Assembly: GCA_016787665.1 (NCBI GenBank)
Contig: JAEUUC010000009.1
Span: 62,001-126,000 of the forward strand
DNA length: 64,000 nt
Direction: 5' to 3'
Source: Cyclobacteriaceae bacterium
GTDB taxonomy: Bacteria > Bacteroidota > Bacteroidia > Cytophagales > Cyclobacteriaceae
Shown here: piece after piece, positions 45,642 to 54,490 of the stretch
Layout of the letters: every line of letters starts with the position of its first letter
Position numbering within the stretch: the first letter of the stretch is position 1
The notes under the pieces: model-generated
The model's input: only the letters and a program-made list of their open reading frames with translations
The model's database searches: none
What the model was told of the DNA's origin: nothing
Position numbers and translations under genes: made by a program

Positions 45642-46973
45642 TCAAATCACCCCTCTCGCTTTCAATTCCAGGTACGTGTTGATGGTATTTATGGTGAGTT
45701 TGGCAGGTGTGGTAAGCAGGGCGTAAACGCCATTTTTCTGCAGTTCGCGAACAATCAATCGCTTCTCGAAGCTGAATTTTTCGGCCACAGCCTTATGGAA
45801 AATTTGCTCCAGCGTGGTGGCCGGCTCGTCCAGCAATTGCCGCATTTCCGTGTTTTCAAAGAATATGACTACCACCACATGCTGGCGGGCCAGACTGCTG
45901 AGGTAGGATAACTGGCGTTTAACCCCATACTCCGTCTCGAAATTGGTAAACAACAACAGGAGGCTGCGTTGCGTAACCTTTCTGCGCACCACCGAGTACA
46001 ACGCGGAGAAATCGGGCTCGCGAAAGGACGTTTTTTGATTATACAAGGCCTCCATCAAGTGCATCAACTGGTTGTTAATGCGGCTGGCCGGCAACACGGT
46101 GTTTACCTTGTCTTGAAACGTGACTAACCCGGCCTTGTCCGATTTTTTCATGGCAATGTTCGCCATGGCCAGGCTTGCGTTGATGGCATAGTCAAGCAGC
46201 GTCATGCCTTCGAACGGCATTTGCATGGTGCGCCCTTTGTCAATGATCATGTACACCTGCTGCGAACGCTCTTCCTGGTAGCTGTTTACCATCAGGTCGG
46301 CCCTGCGGGCCGTGGCTTTCCAGTTCACCGTCCGAAAATCATCGCCCGCAACATAATGCTTGATCTGCTCAAACTCCCGGTTGTTGCCAATTCTGCGAAT
46401 GCGTTTGATGCCGGAATCGACCAGCCGATTGGAGATGGCCAGCAACTCATATTTACGCATCTGAATAAAGGACGGATAAACCGGCACCATCTGCGGATGT
46501 TCCTGCTGCGTTTTCCGGCACGCTAACCGAAGCGGTGACTGGGCCAGTACGTTCACCACGCCAAAGTGATACTCTCCCCTTTTGACCGGGCGTAGCGTGT
46601 ACGTCAAATGCCGGGCCTCGCCTGCCTTCAGCTGTATCTTCAGTGAAAAAGATCGTTCCTGAAACTGGGCCGGAATTTCATCAAACACCTCAACCGCCAC
46701 GGTAAATGCATAGCCGTTGCTCACATCAAGATGAATCGTATTGACATCTCCATTGGACAAGCGTTCGGGCAGGTGCCGGATGGCCGTTACCCCGAGTGGT
46801 TTTACAAACAAGATGATGGTGTCAATAAGAGTGAGGAGTGCAAAAAACAAGAACGACACTTTGACCACGGGCATAAGCCAGCCAAACCAATAGGCCAATA
46901 GTGCCAGAACCACCAGGCCACCCAGCACCTGAAAAAACAGCGATGAGAAAAATATCGATCTGATAAACCTCAC
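45642..46973 (-). CDS. DUF58-domain protein
   Basis: A 443-residue protein with two N-terminal membrane helices (residues ~8-55) and a DUF58 region: RLVDSGIKRIRRIG, QIKHYVAGDDFRTVNWKATAR (the family signature), then a vWA-like fold beginning YMIIDKGRTM. The Asp-x-x-x-Ser MIDAS is not intact. DUF58 proteins are the usual clients of MoxR ATPases, and the gene overlaps moxR by 4 nt here. Confidence 0.88.
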   Translation of the reverse strand: MRFIRSIFFSSLFFQVLGGLVVLALLAYWFGWLMPVVKVSFLFFALLTLIDTIILFVKPLGVTAIRHLPERLSNGDVNTIHLDVSNGYAFTVAVEVFDEIPAQFQERSFSLKIQLKAGEARHLTYTLRPVKRGEYHFGVVNVLAQSPLRLACRKTQQEHPQMVPVYPSFIQMRKYELLAISNRLVDSGIKRIRRIGNNREFEQIKHYVAGDDFRTVNWKATARRADLMVNSYQEERSQQVYMIIDKGRTMQMPFEGMTLLDYAINASLAMANIAMKKSDKAGLVTFQDKVNTVLPASRINNQLMHLMEALYNQKTSFREPDFSALYSVVRRKVTQRSLLLLFTNFETEYGVKRQLSYLSSLARQHVVVVIFFENTEMRQLLDEPATTLEQIFHKAVAEKFSFEKRLIVRELQKNGVYALLTTPAKLTINTINTYLELKARGVI

Positions 46974-47944
46974 CGCGGCACTTCCACTTTGTTCACGATC
47001 TGACGAATAACTTCATCCACCTGTAATCCTTCCATCTCCTTATCAGGTGTAAGCATAACGCGGTGCCGCAACACGGGAACCGCCAGCGTCTTAACATCTT
47101 CCGGAGTGACAAAATCACGGCCGCGAATGCCGGCCAAAGCCCGAGATGAATTGAGCAAAGCCACAGACGCGCGGGGTGACGCCCCCAGGTAAAGAGACGC
47201 GTTGGCGCGGGTCTCCTGGGCAATGCGGGCAACATAGCCCAGTAATTTCTCCTCCACGTGAATTTGTCGAATAAGCTCGCGGCATTCCTGAATCTCCTGG
47301 GCCGTCAACACGCTACCCACCCGAGCCAATTGCTCACGTTGGTCTTGCTGTCCGTTCTCTGCCAGTATGCGGATCTCTTCCTCAAGCGTTGGATACCCCA
47401 CAGCAATCTTGAACAGAAAGCGATCGAGTTGTGCCTCCGGCAGCCGGTAGGTACCTTCCTGTTCGATCGGATTCTGCGTAGCCAGCACCAAAAACGGTTC
47501 GCCCATGTTATACGTCTTGCCATCAATCGATATCTGCCGCTCCTCCATCACCTCAAACAACGCGGCCTGGGTTTTAGCGGGCGAACGGTTGATCTCATCA
47601 ATCAACACCACATTGGCAAACACAGGGCCCGGCCGAAACTCAAATTCCGTGTTGCGCGGATTGAACACTGACGTTCCCAGGACATCCGAAGGCATGAGGT
47701 CGGGCGTAAACTGAATGCGCGAGAACTGGGCGTCAATGGTTTTGGCGAGTAGTTTGGCGGCCAGCGTTTTGGCAACTCCCGGCACACCTTCAATCAGCAC
47801 GTGCCCGCGCGCGAAAATGGCCGTGATCATCAATTCAACCATAGCCTCCTGCCCCACGATCACTTTACCGATCTCGGCTTTGATTTGCTGAACCCGGTCG
47901 TGGAGGCGGCTGAGGTCAATGCGATTTTTGAAAACGTCTTCCAT
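46970..47944 (-). CDS. MoxR-family AAA+ ATPase
   Basis: A 324-residue AAA+ ATPase: GVPGVAKTLAAKLLA (Walker A), VVLIDEINRSPAKTQAALFEVMEE (Walker B), ATQNPIEQEGTYRLPEAQLDRFLF (sensor 1), GASPRASVALLNSSRA and VLRHRVML. It overlaps DUF58 by 4 nt and is 10 nt after the DUF4350 gene. It belongs to the DUF58-MoxR-DUF4350-DUF4129-SpoIIM-RDD arrangement common in Bacteroidota and probably acts as a chaperone for that membrane system. It is a paralogue of the MoxR at 2381. Confidence 0.9.
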   Translation of the reverse strand: MEDVFKNRIDLSRLHDRVQQIKAEIGKVIVGQEAMVELMITAIFARGHVLIEGVPGVAKTLAAKLLAKTIDAQFSRIQFTPDLMPSDVLGTSVFNPRNTEFEFRPGPVFANVVLIDEINRSPAKTQAALFEVMEERQISIDGKTYNMGEPFLVLATQNPIEQEGTYRLPEAQLDRFLFKIAVGYPTLEEEIRILAENGQQDQREQLARVGSVLTAQEIQECRELIRQIHVEEKLLGYVARIAQETRANASLYLGASPRASVALLNSSRALAGIRGRDFVTPEDVKTLAVPVLRHRVMLTPDKEMEGLQVDEVIRQIVNKVEVPR

Positions 47945-47954
47945 GTATACAAGA

Positions 47955-49139
47955 TTAGAATTTAAACTTCTCCATTCGTTGGTTAAGGTCTGTCAGCATC
48001 TGGGGCGTCACCACCGGGGCAGATTGAATGACACGAATTAACGCCATCAGGCGTTCGGTTTCCTCCAGGCTGTTGCCCGACTTGCTGGCCAAGGCTTGTG
48101 CAAATGTATCGGGCGACTCGCTGGCCAGAAAGAAATGCGTGCGTACCCGTTCCATAAAGTACAGAATCTTTTTATCCGCCACCGCTTTGTAATCGCGCGC
48201 TTGCCAGTACATGTTTCCAATGGTGCGCACAAACTCGAGAGTAGAGTTCCGCAACGGCCTGATGATGGGGATGTACCGCTGTCTTCGCTTCGCCTCGATC
48301 AGCACATAGAATAACACGCCCCCGATTAACAGGTAGTAAGCCCACCGCAGCGGTTCCTGGCTGAGAATGTAACGCAGGGGTGTTTGGGGTTCCTGACGCC
48401 CGGTTTGATAGTAGTTGGTCCAAACCACCGGTGCCACGGGCAGATACGAAAACGTCTTCTCAAGAAATTCATGATTCCTCGATGTCAGAACATAGTTGTT
48501 GGTGAACGCCAGCGGTGTGCTGTTGAGAATCAGATAACCCCGTCCAATACTGATCTTGATGGTTACCGGATAATTCCAATCGTTGGTGGCAATAACCGCC
48601 ACCGGGTAACGAATGGAGTCAAGGTGGGTGAAATAGTTTGTCACATTCTCCAGCTTGTAGTAGTAATTCGTTTTCTCCCACTGACGATTTAGAAACTTGA
48701 GGCTAACGGTGTCGTTGAGGTTGACGGCCTGGTCCAACTCTTCCGACAAAATATCGCGCACGTGCAAGTTCAGCGTATCGGCAAACACATCATAAAAGTA
48801 GTAAGCCGACAGGAAGGCATGGGCCCCGCTATCGACCTTATTCAACAATACCTTAACCGACTCGCGGTCAGGTTCAAATTTGGTGCTGAGGCTGAAAAAA
48901 TTGGCAACCGTGTCGATCGAGTTTTGCAACTCGTAGATCGTCAAGTTATTGACATCAATCGCCTGGGCAGGAAACAATCGGCCCATCAAATCCTTCACGA
49001 CATAGGCGCCAAATGGATTTTTATCGTTTGGGTCGTAGGTGGGAATCCAGTTCACCGGCTTGGGTGCCACCAGTTGCACAACAACGAAAAGGGCCACCAC
49101 AAAAAGCAGAATGGCGATATAACGTGTTTCGCGCTTCAT
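47955..49139 (-). CDS. DUF4350-domain membrane protein
   Basis: A 394-residue protein: an N-terminal membrane helix (YIAILLFVVALFVVVQLVA), a soluble DUF4350 domain beginning with TYDPNDKNPFGAYVVKDLMG, a second membrane helix (WAYYLLIGGVLFYVLIEA) and a C-terminal helical part. The soluble domain has a GATase-like fold in this family with no known catalytic activity. It overlaps the DUF4129 gene by 4 nt and sits in the MoxR cluster. Confidence 0.8.
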   Translation of the reverse strand: MKRETRYIAILLFVVALFVVVQLVAPKPVNWIPTYDPNDKNPFGAYVVKDLMGRLFPAQAIDVNNLTIYELQNSIDTVANFFSLSTKFEPDRESVKVLLNKVDSGAHAFLSAYYFYDVFADTLNLHVRDILSEELDQAVNLNDTVSLKFLNRQWEKTNYYYKLENVTNYFTHLDSIRYPVAVIATNDWNYPVTIKISIGRGYLILNSTPLAFTNNYVLTSRNHEFLEKTFSYLPVAPVVWTNYYQTGRQEPQTPLRYILSQEPLRWAYYLLIGGVLFYVLIEAKRRQRYIPIIRPLRNSTLEFVRTIGNMYWQARDYKAVADKKILYFMERVRTHFFLASESPDTFAQALASKSGNSLEETERLMALIRVIQSAPVVTPQMLTDLNQRMEKFKF

Positions 49140-49828
49140 GATAGCCGGCTATTGAAATCACGAAAAGTTTGGCTCACGTGCCGGTAGACCTCCTCATTAG
49201 CCTTGAAGTCACCGTACCACGTGTAGTCAAAATAATAACGAAGGGTTTGAGCGGCAAGGCGGGCCGGGTGTTGCCCCAACTCCATCAGGTATTCATCATT
49301 CGTTTTACCCGCTACGAGCTTAATGCGGCCCTGGTCGGCCAGTTTGCGCAGGGCGAACAAAAACGTAAGGCGGATAGCCTCGCGAAAATCACCCTCCTGC
49401 ACGGCCTTGCCGATCGCCCGCTCAAAATCAATTTCCTGAATATCTCCCGCCACGGCCTGCTCCACCTGGCCGCCAGCCTTGGTCTGCGGATAGAAAAGAT
49501 TTTTTACTTCCACGTTCAGCAGGCGCATGATTACCCAGACAATAAAGATGAAGCATAACGTATAGGTGAGTATCTGCCCCAACAGTGTTTCAGTGGCAAA
49601 CCGATACAGTTCGGCAAGCAGGTTGAAAAACCACATCCAAAATCGCTGCCACGCAGTTAGTCCCTCTTGCGGGCGGCCATACTGATAGTCCGAATCATCT
49701 AAATAGGCCTGCCGCTCAGCCGCGTCCATTTGGCGCCACACAACGGTAGTGGTATCCGCTGACGGTGCTTGCGCAATTACAGCGGGAGACGAGAGCAACA
49801 GGAGAAGACAAAGACTAATAGCTCTCAT
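49136..49828 (-). CDS. DUF4129-domain membrane protein
   Basis: A 230-residue protein: signal peptide or anchor (SLCLLLLLSSPAVIAQA), one central membrane helix (ILTYTLCFIFIVWVIMRLL) and the DUF4129 domain with AIRLTFLFALRKLADQGRI and RLAAQTLRYYFDYTWYGDF. DUF4129 domains are usually found beside MoxR/DUF58 proteins or transglutaminases. It overlaps both neighbours (4 nt and 14 nt), so the cluster is translationally coupled. Confidence 0.8.
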   Translation of the reverse strand: MRAISLCLLLLLSSPAVIAQAPSADTTTVVWRQMDAAERQAYLDDSDYQYGRPQEGLTAWQRFWMWFFNLLAELYRFATETLLGQILTYTLCFIFIVWVIMRLLNVEVKNLFYPQTKAGGQVEQAVAGDIQEIDFERAIGKAVQEGDFREAIRLTFLFALRKLADQGRIKLVAGKTNDEYLMELGQHPARLAAQTLRYYFDYTWYGDFKANEEVYRHVSQTFRDFNSRLS

Positions 49829-50723
49829 GAGCGTCTGCTGCGCTGTTGGGTTTTGGGGTTTGGCCGAACGTATCCAGCTTCGCCATCAAACCAGCGGCCT
49901 CTTTTCGTTCAACCAAATTGAAATACTGAAACATGATAGCCAGAATGGGGATAGCACGTAAAAAGGTAGCCCCTATCATATAAAACATGCTGGAAAGAAT
50001 TAACCCTACCTCATACCACAAGGGTTGTACGGTTGGATTTTCAGAAACCGAATTGAACGTGATTAAAAATGTAAAAATGAACTGCGGAATGGCGAACATA
50101 TAACCCATAAATCCGCTGATCAAGCCCGTAACAAACAACAATCCAAACGTACTCCACCATTTGTCAGTAATTAGCGAGAATGACCGGGTGAATGACTCAC
50201 CCAGTGATTTGCGCTCAATGATGATGATAGGCGCCATCAGGGAAAGCACAATCATAACGTACACTCCCGGCAAAATCAGAAGCACAATGCCCACCATAAT
50301 CACGATAGCACTCACAATCAGGGCTCCGGTTAGGGAGAACAGGTATCCCTTCACTCCATCCCATACCTCGGTCACTTCAATTGTGGACGGAAAAGGTTTG
50401 GAGTCATAGATGCGCACGTATTCACCTACCACAGCTACCAGTATCACATAAGCAATACCGCCAAGCAAAAGGGTGAGTCCCAACCACAGGGAAAACTCAC
50501 CCAAAAAGGAAAAAATGCCATTGCCCTGTTGGCCGGCAGACGTGAGGTTAATAACTGACCGGTTATAGTACCCATACACGACTCCTTGAGCCAGAATAGC
50601 CGGACCTGCGATATAAGCGATCGCTGTAGCCAACGGCTTAAAATTCTGCCGCAGAAATTCGAACGTAGCGTTAATCTTGGCGCTGAAGTCGCGCATTTTG
50701 CGCATTTCAATTTTTTGTTCCAT
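49815..50723 (-). CDS. Multi-pass membrane protein of the MoxR/SpoIIM cluster
   Basis: A 302-residue protein with about six hydrophobic spans, among them PLATAIAYIAGPAILAQGVVYGY, FSLWLGLTLLLGGIAYVILVAV and LIVSAIVIMVGIVLLILPGVYVMIVLSLMAP, followed by the IIIERKSLGESFTRSFSL motif. This layout resembles glycerophosphodiesterase-membrane-domain-like proteins that lack a catalytic part. The role is unknown. The gene overlaps DUF4129 by 14 nt and SpoIIM by 17 nt. Confidence 0.7.
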   Translation of the reverse strand: MEQKIEMRKMRDFSAKINATFEFLRQNFKPLATAIAYIAGPAILAQGVVYGYYNRSVINLTSAGQQGNGIFSFLGEFSLWLGLTLLLGGIAYVILVAVVGEYVRIYDSKPFPSTIEVTEVWDGVKGYLFSLTGALIVSAIVIMVGIVLLILPGVYVMIVLSLMAPIIIIERKSLGESFTRSFSLITDKWWSTFGLLFVTGLISGFMGYMFAIPQFIFTFLITFNSVSENPTVQPLWYEVGLILSSMFYMIGATFLRAIPILAIMFQYFNLVERKEAAGLMAKLDTFGQTPKPNSAADAHESY

Positions 50724-51666
50724 GTCGAAAGCGTAAGGGGTAAATAAAGAAATAGAAAATGATGAGCCACATAGATCCGACCACGATCACGGCCTTGATG
50801 AAAAACGGCATGCTGGCGTAGCGAGTCACAAACGATTCAATAAATCCGGCTATGATAAAAAAGGGCATGAGGCCCATCACGAGTTTGAGTCCGTCTTTCG
50901 CCCCCTGGCGAAAGGAATCATACCGGCTGTATGTTTTAGGAAAGAGAATAGCGTTGCCCATATGAAGCCCGGCCGCACCGGCCAGTACGATGGCCGATAG
51001 CTCGATTGTGCCGTGGAGCATGACGACAAAAATGGAGTCAACCAAAAGATTTTTCTGGTAAAAAAAAGTAAAAAAGGCTCCGACCATTATTCCATTCCGG
51101 AAAAGCACAAAACCTGTACCCACGGACAACAAAATACCAGCAGCAAAAGCCGTGAACGAAACGCGAATGTTATTGAACGTGATCGCAAAAAACATGTCCA
51201 ACTCTCCCGAGTCCGCATAAACACCCAACGGCTGGCCTTTCTCTATGTTCTCCAGCGTCATGTTCACATAACCATCACCCAGAATCAGGCGAATAAAGGT
51301 GTCATCGTTGAGTACCGAAATACTTCCAATGGCTGCAGCCAGCCCAAAAATTAAAAAGGCATACAACATGGGCCTGCGGAGCGTATTGAGCAACTCGGGC
51401 AGCTCGCGGGTCCAGAAGGTGATAAATCGGCTGCGATCCTCCTTTTTGTTGCGGTAAATGTTAGCGTGAATCTTCGCACTGAGGTGATTGAGATAGTGCG
51501 CGGTTTCACTATCCGCATACTGCGTGCGGGCGAACGAAAGATCGTCTGTGAGTTGAATGAATATTTCTGCCCGTTTATCGGGCAACACCGGAACACCGGA
51601 ATTGAGCAGTTTTTCGTACTCCTGCCACCGGGCCATGTTCTGCTTCACAAATGCCGCCTCGCGCAT
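50707..51666 (-). CDS. SpoIIM-family (stage II sporulation protein M-like) membrane protein
   Basis: A 319-residue protein. An N-terminal helical soluble part (MREAAFVKQNMARWQEYEKLL) precedes five or six membrane helices with the family pattern MFFAITFNNIRVSFTAFAAGILLSVGTGF and LHGTIELSAIVLAGAAGLHMG. SpoIIM in sporulating bacteria aids engulfment; in Bacteroidota, which do not sporulate, it is always with RDD and MoxR genes and its role is unknown. It is the most upstream gene of the minus-strand cluster proper, separated by 99 bp from the dipeptidase gene. Confidence 0.85.
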   Translation of the reverse strand: MREAAFVKQNMARWQEYEKLLNSGVPVLPDKRAEIFIQLTDDLSFARTQYADSETAHYLNHLSAKIHANIYRNKKEDRSRFITFWTRELPELLNTLRRPMLYAFLIFGLAAAIGSISVLNDDTFIRLILGDGYVNMTLENIEKGQPLGVYADSGELDMFFAITFNNIRVSFTAFAAGILLSVGTGFVLFRNGIMVGAFFTFFYQKNLLVDSIFVVMLHGTIELSAIVLAGAAGLHMGNAILFPKTYSRYDSFRQGAKDGLKLVMGLMPFFIIAGFIESFVTRYASMPFFIKAVIVVGSMWLIIFYFFIYPLRFRHGTKN

Positions 51667-51765
51667 ACCTCCAAAAGTCTGAAATTAGAGGATGACGACC
51701 GATTTGGCAAAAAAAATTACCAATCGGCCATCGGGCGGTGGTTTCGCATGGAATCAACCGGTTAA

Positions 51766-53022
51766 TCAGTTGCCAGCCGCGACTTGTTCAACCCTACTCC
51801 ATACCCGCACCACGTTAGCTCCGCAGATCTTCTCGATGTCGCTCTCGGTATAACCCCGCTTGAGTAATTCATAAATCAGGTTAGGATATTGGCTCACATC
51901 TTTCAAGCCTGTGGGCAACGAGTCGCCCACCCCGTCAAAGTCGGAACCCAGGCCAACATGGTCAATACCCGCCAACTTCACCACATGGTCGATGTGATCG
52001 GCCACGGTCTTGACGTCCGCATACAGGTTGGGATTGTTTTTTCGGAACTCATCCACGATGGGGCGGGCCAATGAATCGCGGAAGGACAACTTTTTTTCCG
52101 CCAGTATGGCCTGCAACTTCTTGCGGCTCTCTTCGTTGCCGGCCCGCACAGCCGAATCCAGAAAGGTTGACCCGAAATTGATCTGAATGACACCACCATT
52201 TTTTCCCAGCGCCACGATCATGTCATCGCTCATGTTGCGCCAAAAGCCGGGGGTAAACGCACGGCACGAAGAGTGAGAGGCAATCAGCGGTGCACGCGTA
52301 ATTTTCAACACGTCATAAAAGGTGCTATCGTCAACATGCGAGATATCAACCATAATGCCCACGCGGTTCATTTCTTTCACCACTTCCTCGCCAAACGGAC
52401 TGAGCCCATTCCACGTGTGGGTGGTATCGTAACTGGAATCACAAATCTGATTGTCTTTGCCGTGGGTGAGGGTAATGTATCGGATGCCCTGATCAAAGAA
52501 GTACTTTACATTGGCTACATCATCGCCCACGGGGGCTCCGTTTTCCATGCCCATCGGCAGTGAAATTTTTCCTTGCTGAAAGTTGGTCTGCAGTTCGGCA
52601 ACGGAATTGGCCAAAGCAAATTTATCGGGGTGGGCCTCTGCAATACCTCGTACCATATTGATGAGTGAATCGGCTAATGCTTTGCCTTTGTCGGGTTGCA
52701 ACTGATAGGAAGATGGAATATAGATGGACATAAAGGGCGCATCCAGTCCCCCCTTCTTCGCTCGTTCGTAATCAAAATCGCCTTCGGTTGTGCTGATGGG
52801 GATACCCAAATACTCGCGCTCGAGTTGAAAGTTGCGCATCTTCAGCCGGTAAGGCAGGTCCACATGCCCATCGGTCAGCAGGTAGCGGTGAGCCAACTCA
52901 TCGGCAAAAGCCTGCAGTTGCTCGTCTGTCATGCGATCAACAGGCCGTTTGTCTCCGCACGACCAGGCCATCAGGGCCATCAGCAAAAGAGACAGGCTTA
53001 GTTTATTGGATATCCGATACAT
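51766..53022 (-). CDS. M19 membrane dipeptidase-family lipoprotein
   Basis: A 418-residue protein with a lipoprotein signal (LLLMALMAWSCGD). The renal-dipeptidase core is visible: TDGHVDLPYRL (zinc His, Asp), NRVGIMVDISHVDDSTFYDVL, LIASHSSCRAF and HVGLGSDFDGVGDSLPTGL. It hydrolyses dipeptides, including those from cell-wall turnover, at the periplasmic or outer-membrane face. It lies between the divergent RDD gene and SpoIIM, inside what is otherwise a membrane-assembly cluster. Confidence 0.9.
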   Translation of the reverse strand: MYRISNKLSLSLLLMALMAWSCGDKRPVDRMTDEQLQAFADELAHRYLLTDGHVDLPYRLKMRNFQLEREYLGIPISTTEGDFDYERAKKGGLDAPFMSIYIPSSYQLQPDKGKALADSLINMVRGIAEAHPDKFALANSVAELQTNFQQGKISLPMGMENGAPVGDDVANVKYFFDQGIRYITLTHGKDNQICDSSYDTTHTWNGLSPFGEEVVKEMNRVGIMVDISHVDDSTFYDVLKITRAPLIASHSSCRAFTPGFWRNMSDDMIVALGKNGGVIQINFGSTFLDSAVRAGNEESRKKLQAILAEKKLSFRDSLARPIVDEFRKNNPNLYADVKTVADHIDHVVKLAGIDHVGLGSDFDGVGDSLPTGLKDVSQYPNLIYELLKRGYTESDIEKICGANVVRVWSRVEQVAAGN

Positions 53023-53088
53023 GCGTTTGGGGTTTTACGGTTGGAAATATAACTTGAAAACCGAAAGCACCGAGTAGAATTTTTCACT

Positions 53089-53796
53089 ATGCCCACCATT
53101 CAGGTACGAACGGCCCAACATGTACTGATCGAATACCCCGTGGCGGGTGTGTTTGACCGGATCTTGGCCTTCATCATTGACAGCCTCGTCATGGTGGCCT
53201 ATCTGATCCTGTTGTTTTGGGTTTTGGTAGAAGCCCAGTTTATAAGCGAGTGGCTTATGGTGGCCATTTATCTGCCCATTTTCTTCTACCATTTGATTTT
53301 TGAGATCACGATGAACGGCCAGAGCCCCGGCAAACGCGCGTTAAACCTGAAGGTGGTGCGGCTTGATGGCGATTCCCCTACCATCGGGAACTATCTCCTG
53401 CGTTGGATTCTGTGGCCGATCGATGTTCTGATCTCCGGATCGGTAGCCATCAGTTGCATCTTGCTATCCAAAAATGGCCAGCGGCTGGGCGACCTCGCGG
53501 CCGGCACCACCGTGGTTAAAATGGAGCGCCCGGCCGTGCGCACCAGCCAGGAGATTATTCAAGCGCTGCAGGAGGATCACACCGTGACGTTTCCCATGGT
53601 CATTCAGCTGCAGGCTTCGGATATCAAACTGATCAAAGATGCACTGGAGATGAATCGGCAGATGGGCAACATTCAGCCGGTGTTGCACCTGACGGACAAA
53701 TTAAAACAACTGCATGGCATTGAGACCGATCTGCCTCCCGTAAAATTCCTGTATACCGTGCTCAAAGATTACCATCATCTCACCTCGCGTACGTGA
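53089..53796 (+). CDS. RDD-family membrane protein
   Basis: A 235-residue protein with an RDD domain of three membrane helices: IEYPVAGVFDRILAFIIDSL (the Arg-Asp pattern), ILLFWVLVEAQFISEWLMVAIYLPIFFYHL and NGQSPGKRALNLKVVRLDG ... LGDLAAGTTVVK. A C-terminal soluble helical part (~90 residues) follows. It diverges from the dipeptidase and completes the SpoIIM-MoxR set; its stop overlaps the next start (TGATG). Confidence 0.88.
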   Translation: MPTIQVRTAQHVLIEYPVAGVFDRILAFIIDSLVMVAYLILLFWVLVEAQFISEWLMVAIYLPIFFYHLIFEITMNGQSPGKRALNLKVVRLDGDSPTIGNYLLRWILWPIDVLISGSVAISCILLSKNGQRLGDLAAGTTVVKMERPAVRTSQEIIQALQEDHTVTFPMVIQLQASDIKLIKDALEMNRQMGNIQPVLHLTDKLKQLHGIETDLPPVKFLYTVLKDYHHLTSRT

Positions 53797-54035
53797 TGAA
53801 TCTTCTTCACCTGACACGTGCCCAACTGGCTTTGCGCAATGGGCAGGATAAACCCCAGGTTTGGGTAGCCTATAAAGGAGACGTGTACGATGTAACGGAA
53901 TCGCGGTTGTGGAAAACCGGAAAACACTATGAGCATTGGGCCGGACAGGACCTGACCCACGAGTTGCCCAATGCCCCGCACACCGATGAGGTGTTTAGGA
54001 AATTTAAGATGATTGGAAAACTGACCGACCTATGA
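53796..54035 (+). CDS. Cytochrome b5-like heme-binding protein
   Basis: A 79-residue soluble protein from the ATG at 53796. It has the short prokaryotic cytochrome b5 pattern: VWVAYKGDVYDVTESRLWKTGKH, HWAGQDLTHEL and NAPHTDEVFRKF; the His in GKH and the His in APH are the likely axial heme ligands. The electron partner is unknown. It is coupled to the RDD gene and overlaps the next gene by 4 nt. Confidence 0.85.
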   Translation: MNLLHLTRAQLALRNGQDKPQVWVAYKGDVYDVTESRLWKTGKHYEHWAGQDLTHELPNAPHTDEVFRKFKMIGKLTDL

Positions 54036-54490
54036 AACCAACAGTACTCGTTGCCCTGTTTGTCTGCCTCGTCACGTGCAGCAACGCTCAGCAGCTCCGG
54101 ATGGAGCGTGGCTTTGGCTCTGTTCGCTTTTATCTCGACTCGACCGAACTGGCCGTTCGTCAACTTCGCGAAGTGCTGGCTAAGGAGCCCATGGCTCTAG
54201 AAACATTCAAGAAAGCGAGAACCAACCAAACCTTCGCCTCTATTTTGGGTGCAACCGGTGGGTTCCTGATTGGCTTTCAGATCGGGACGTTGATTGGTGG
54301 CGGTGAGCCCGACTGGGCCATTGCTGCCGGTGGAGCCGCGTTAATCGTAGCTGGCATACCCCTTCAGCGCAAATCGTACCGGCAGGCCGAGGAATCACTC
54401 AACCTGTACAACAGCAAACACGCCCTGTATTTGCGCAAGCCCGAATTCTATTTGGCGGGCACTGGGCTTAAGATGGTGATTCGTTTTTGA
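54032..54490 (+). CDS. Exported protein with glycine-rich membrane hairpin, unknown function
   Basis: A 152-residue protein with a signal peptide (MKPTVLVALFVCLVTCSNAQ). Residues ~68-108 form two hydrophobic, Gly-rich segments (FASILGATGGFLIGFQIGTLIGG and WAIAAGGAALIVAGIPL), similar in layout to glycine-zipper domains. The final ~40 residues form an amphipathic helix and a strand (LAGTGLKMVIRF). I do not recognise a family. Its 3' end overlaps ribD by 23 nt on the opposite strand. Confidence 0.6.
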   Translation: MKPTVLVALFVCLVTCSNAQQLRMERGFGSVRFYLDSTELAVRQLREVLAKEPMALETFKKARTNQTFASILGATGGFLIGFQIGTLIGGGEPDWAIAAGGAALIVAGIPLQRKSYRQAEESLNLYNSKHALYLRKPEFYLAGTGLKMVIRF

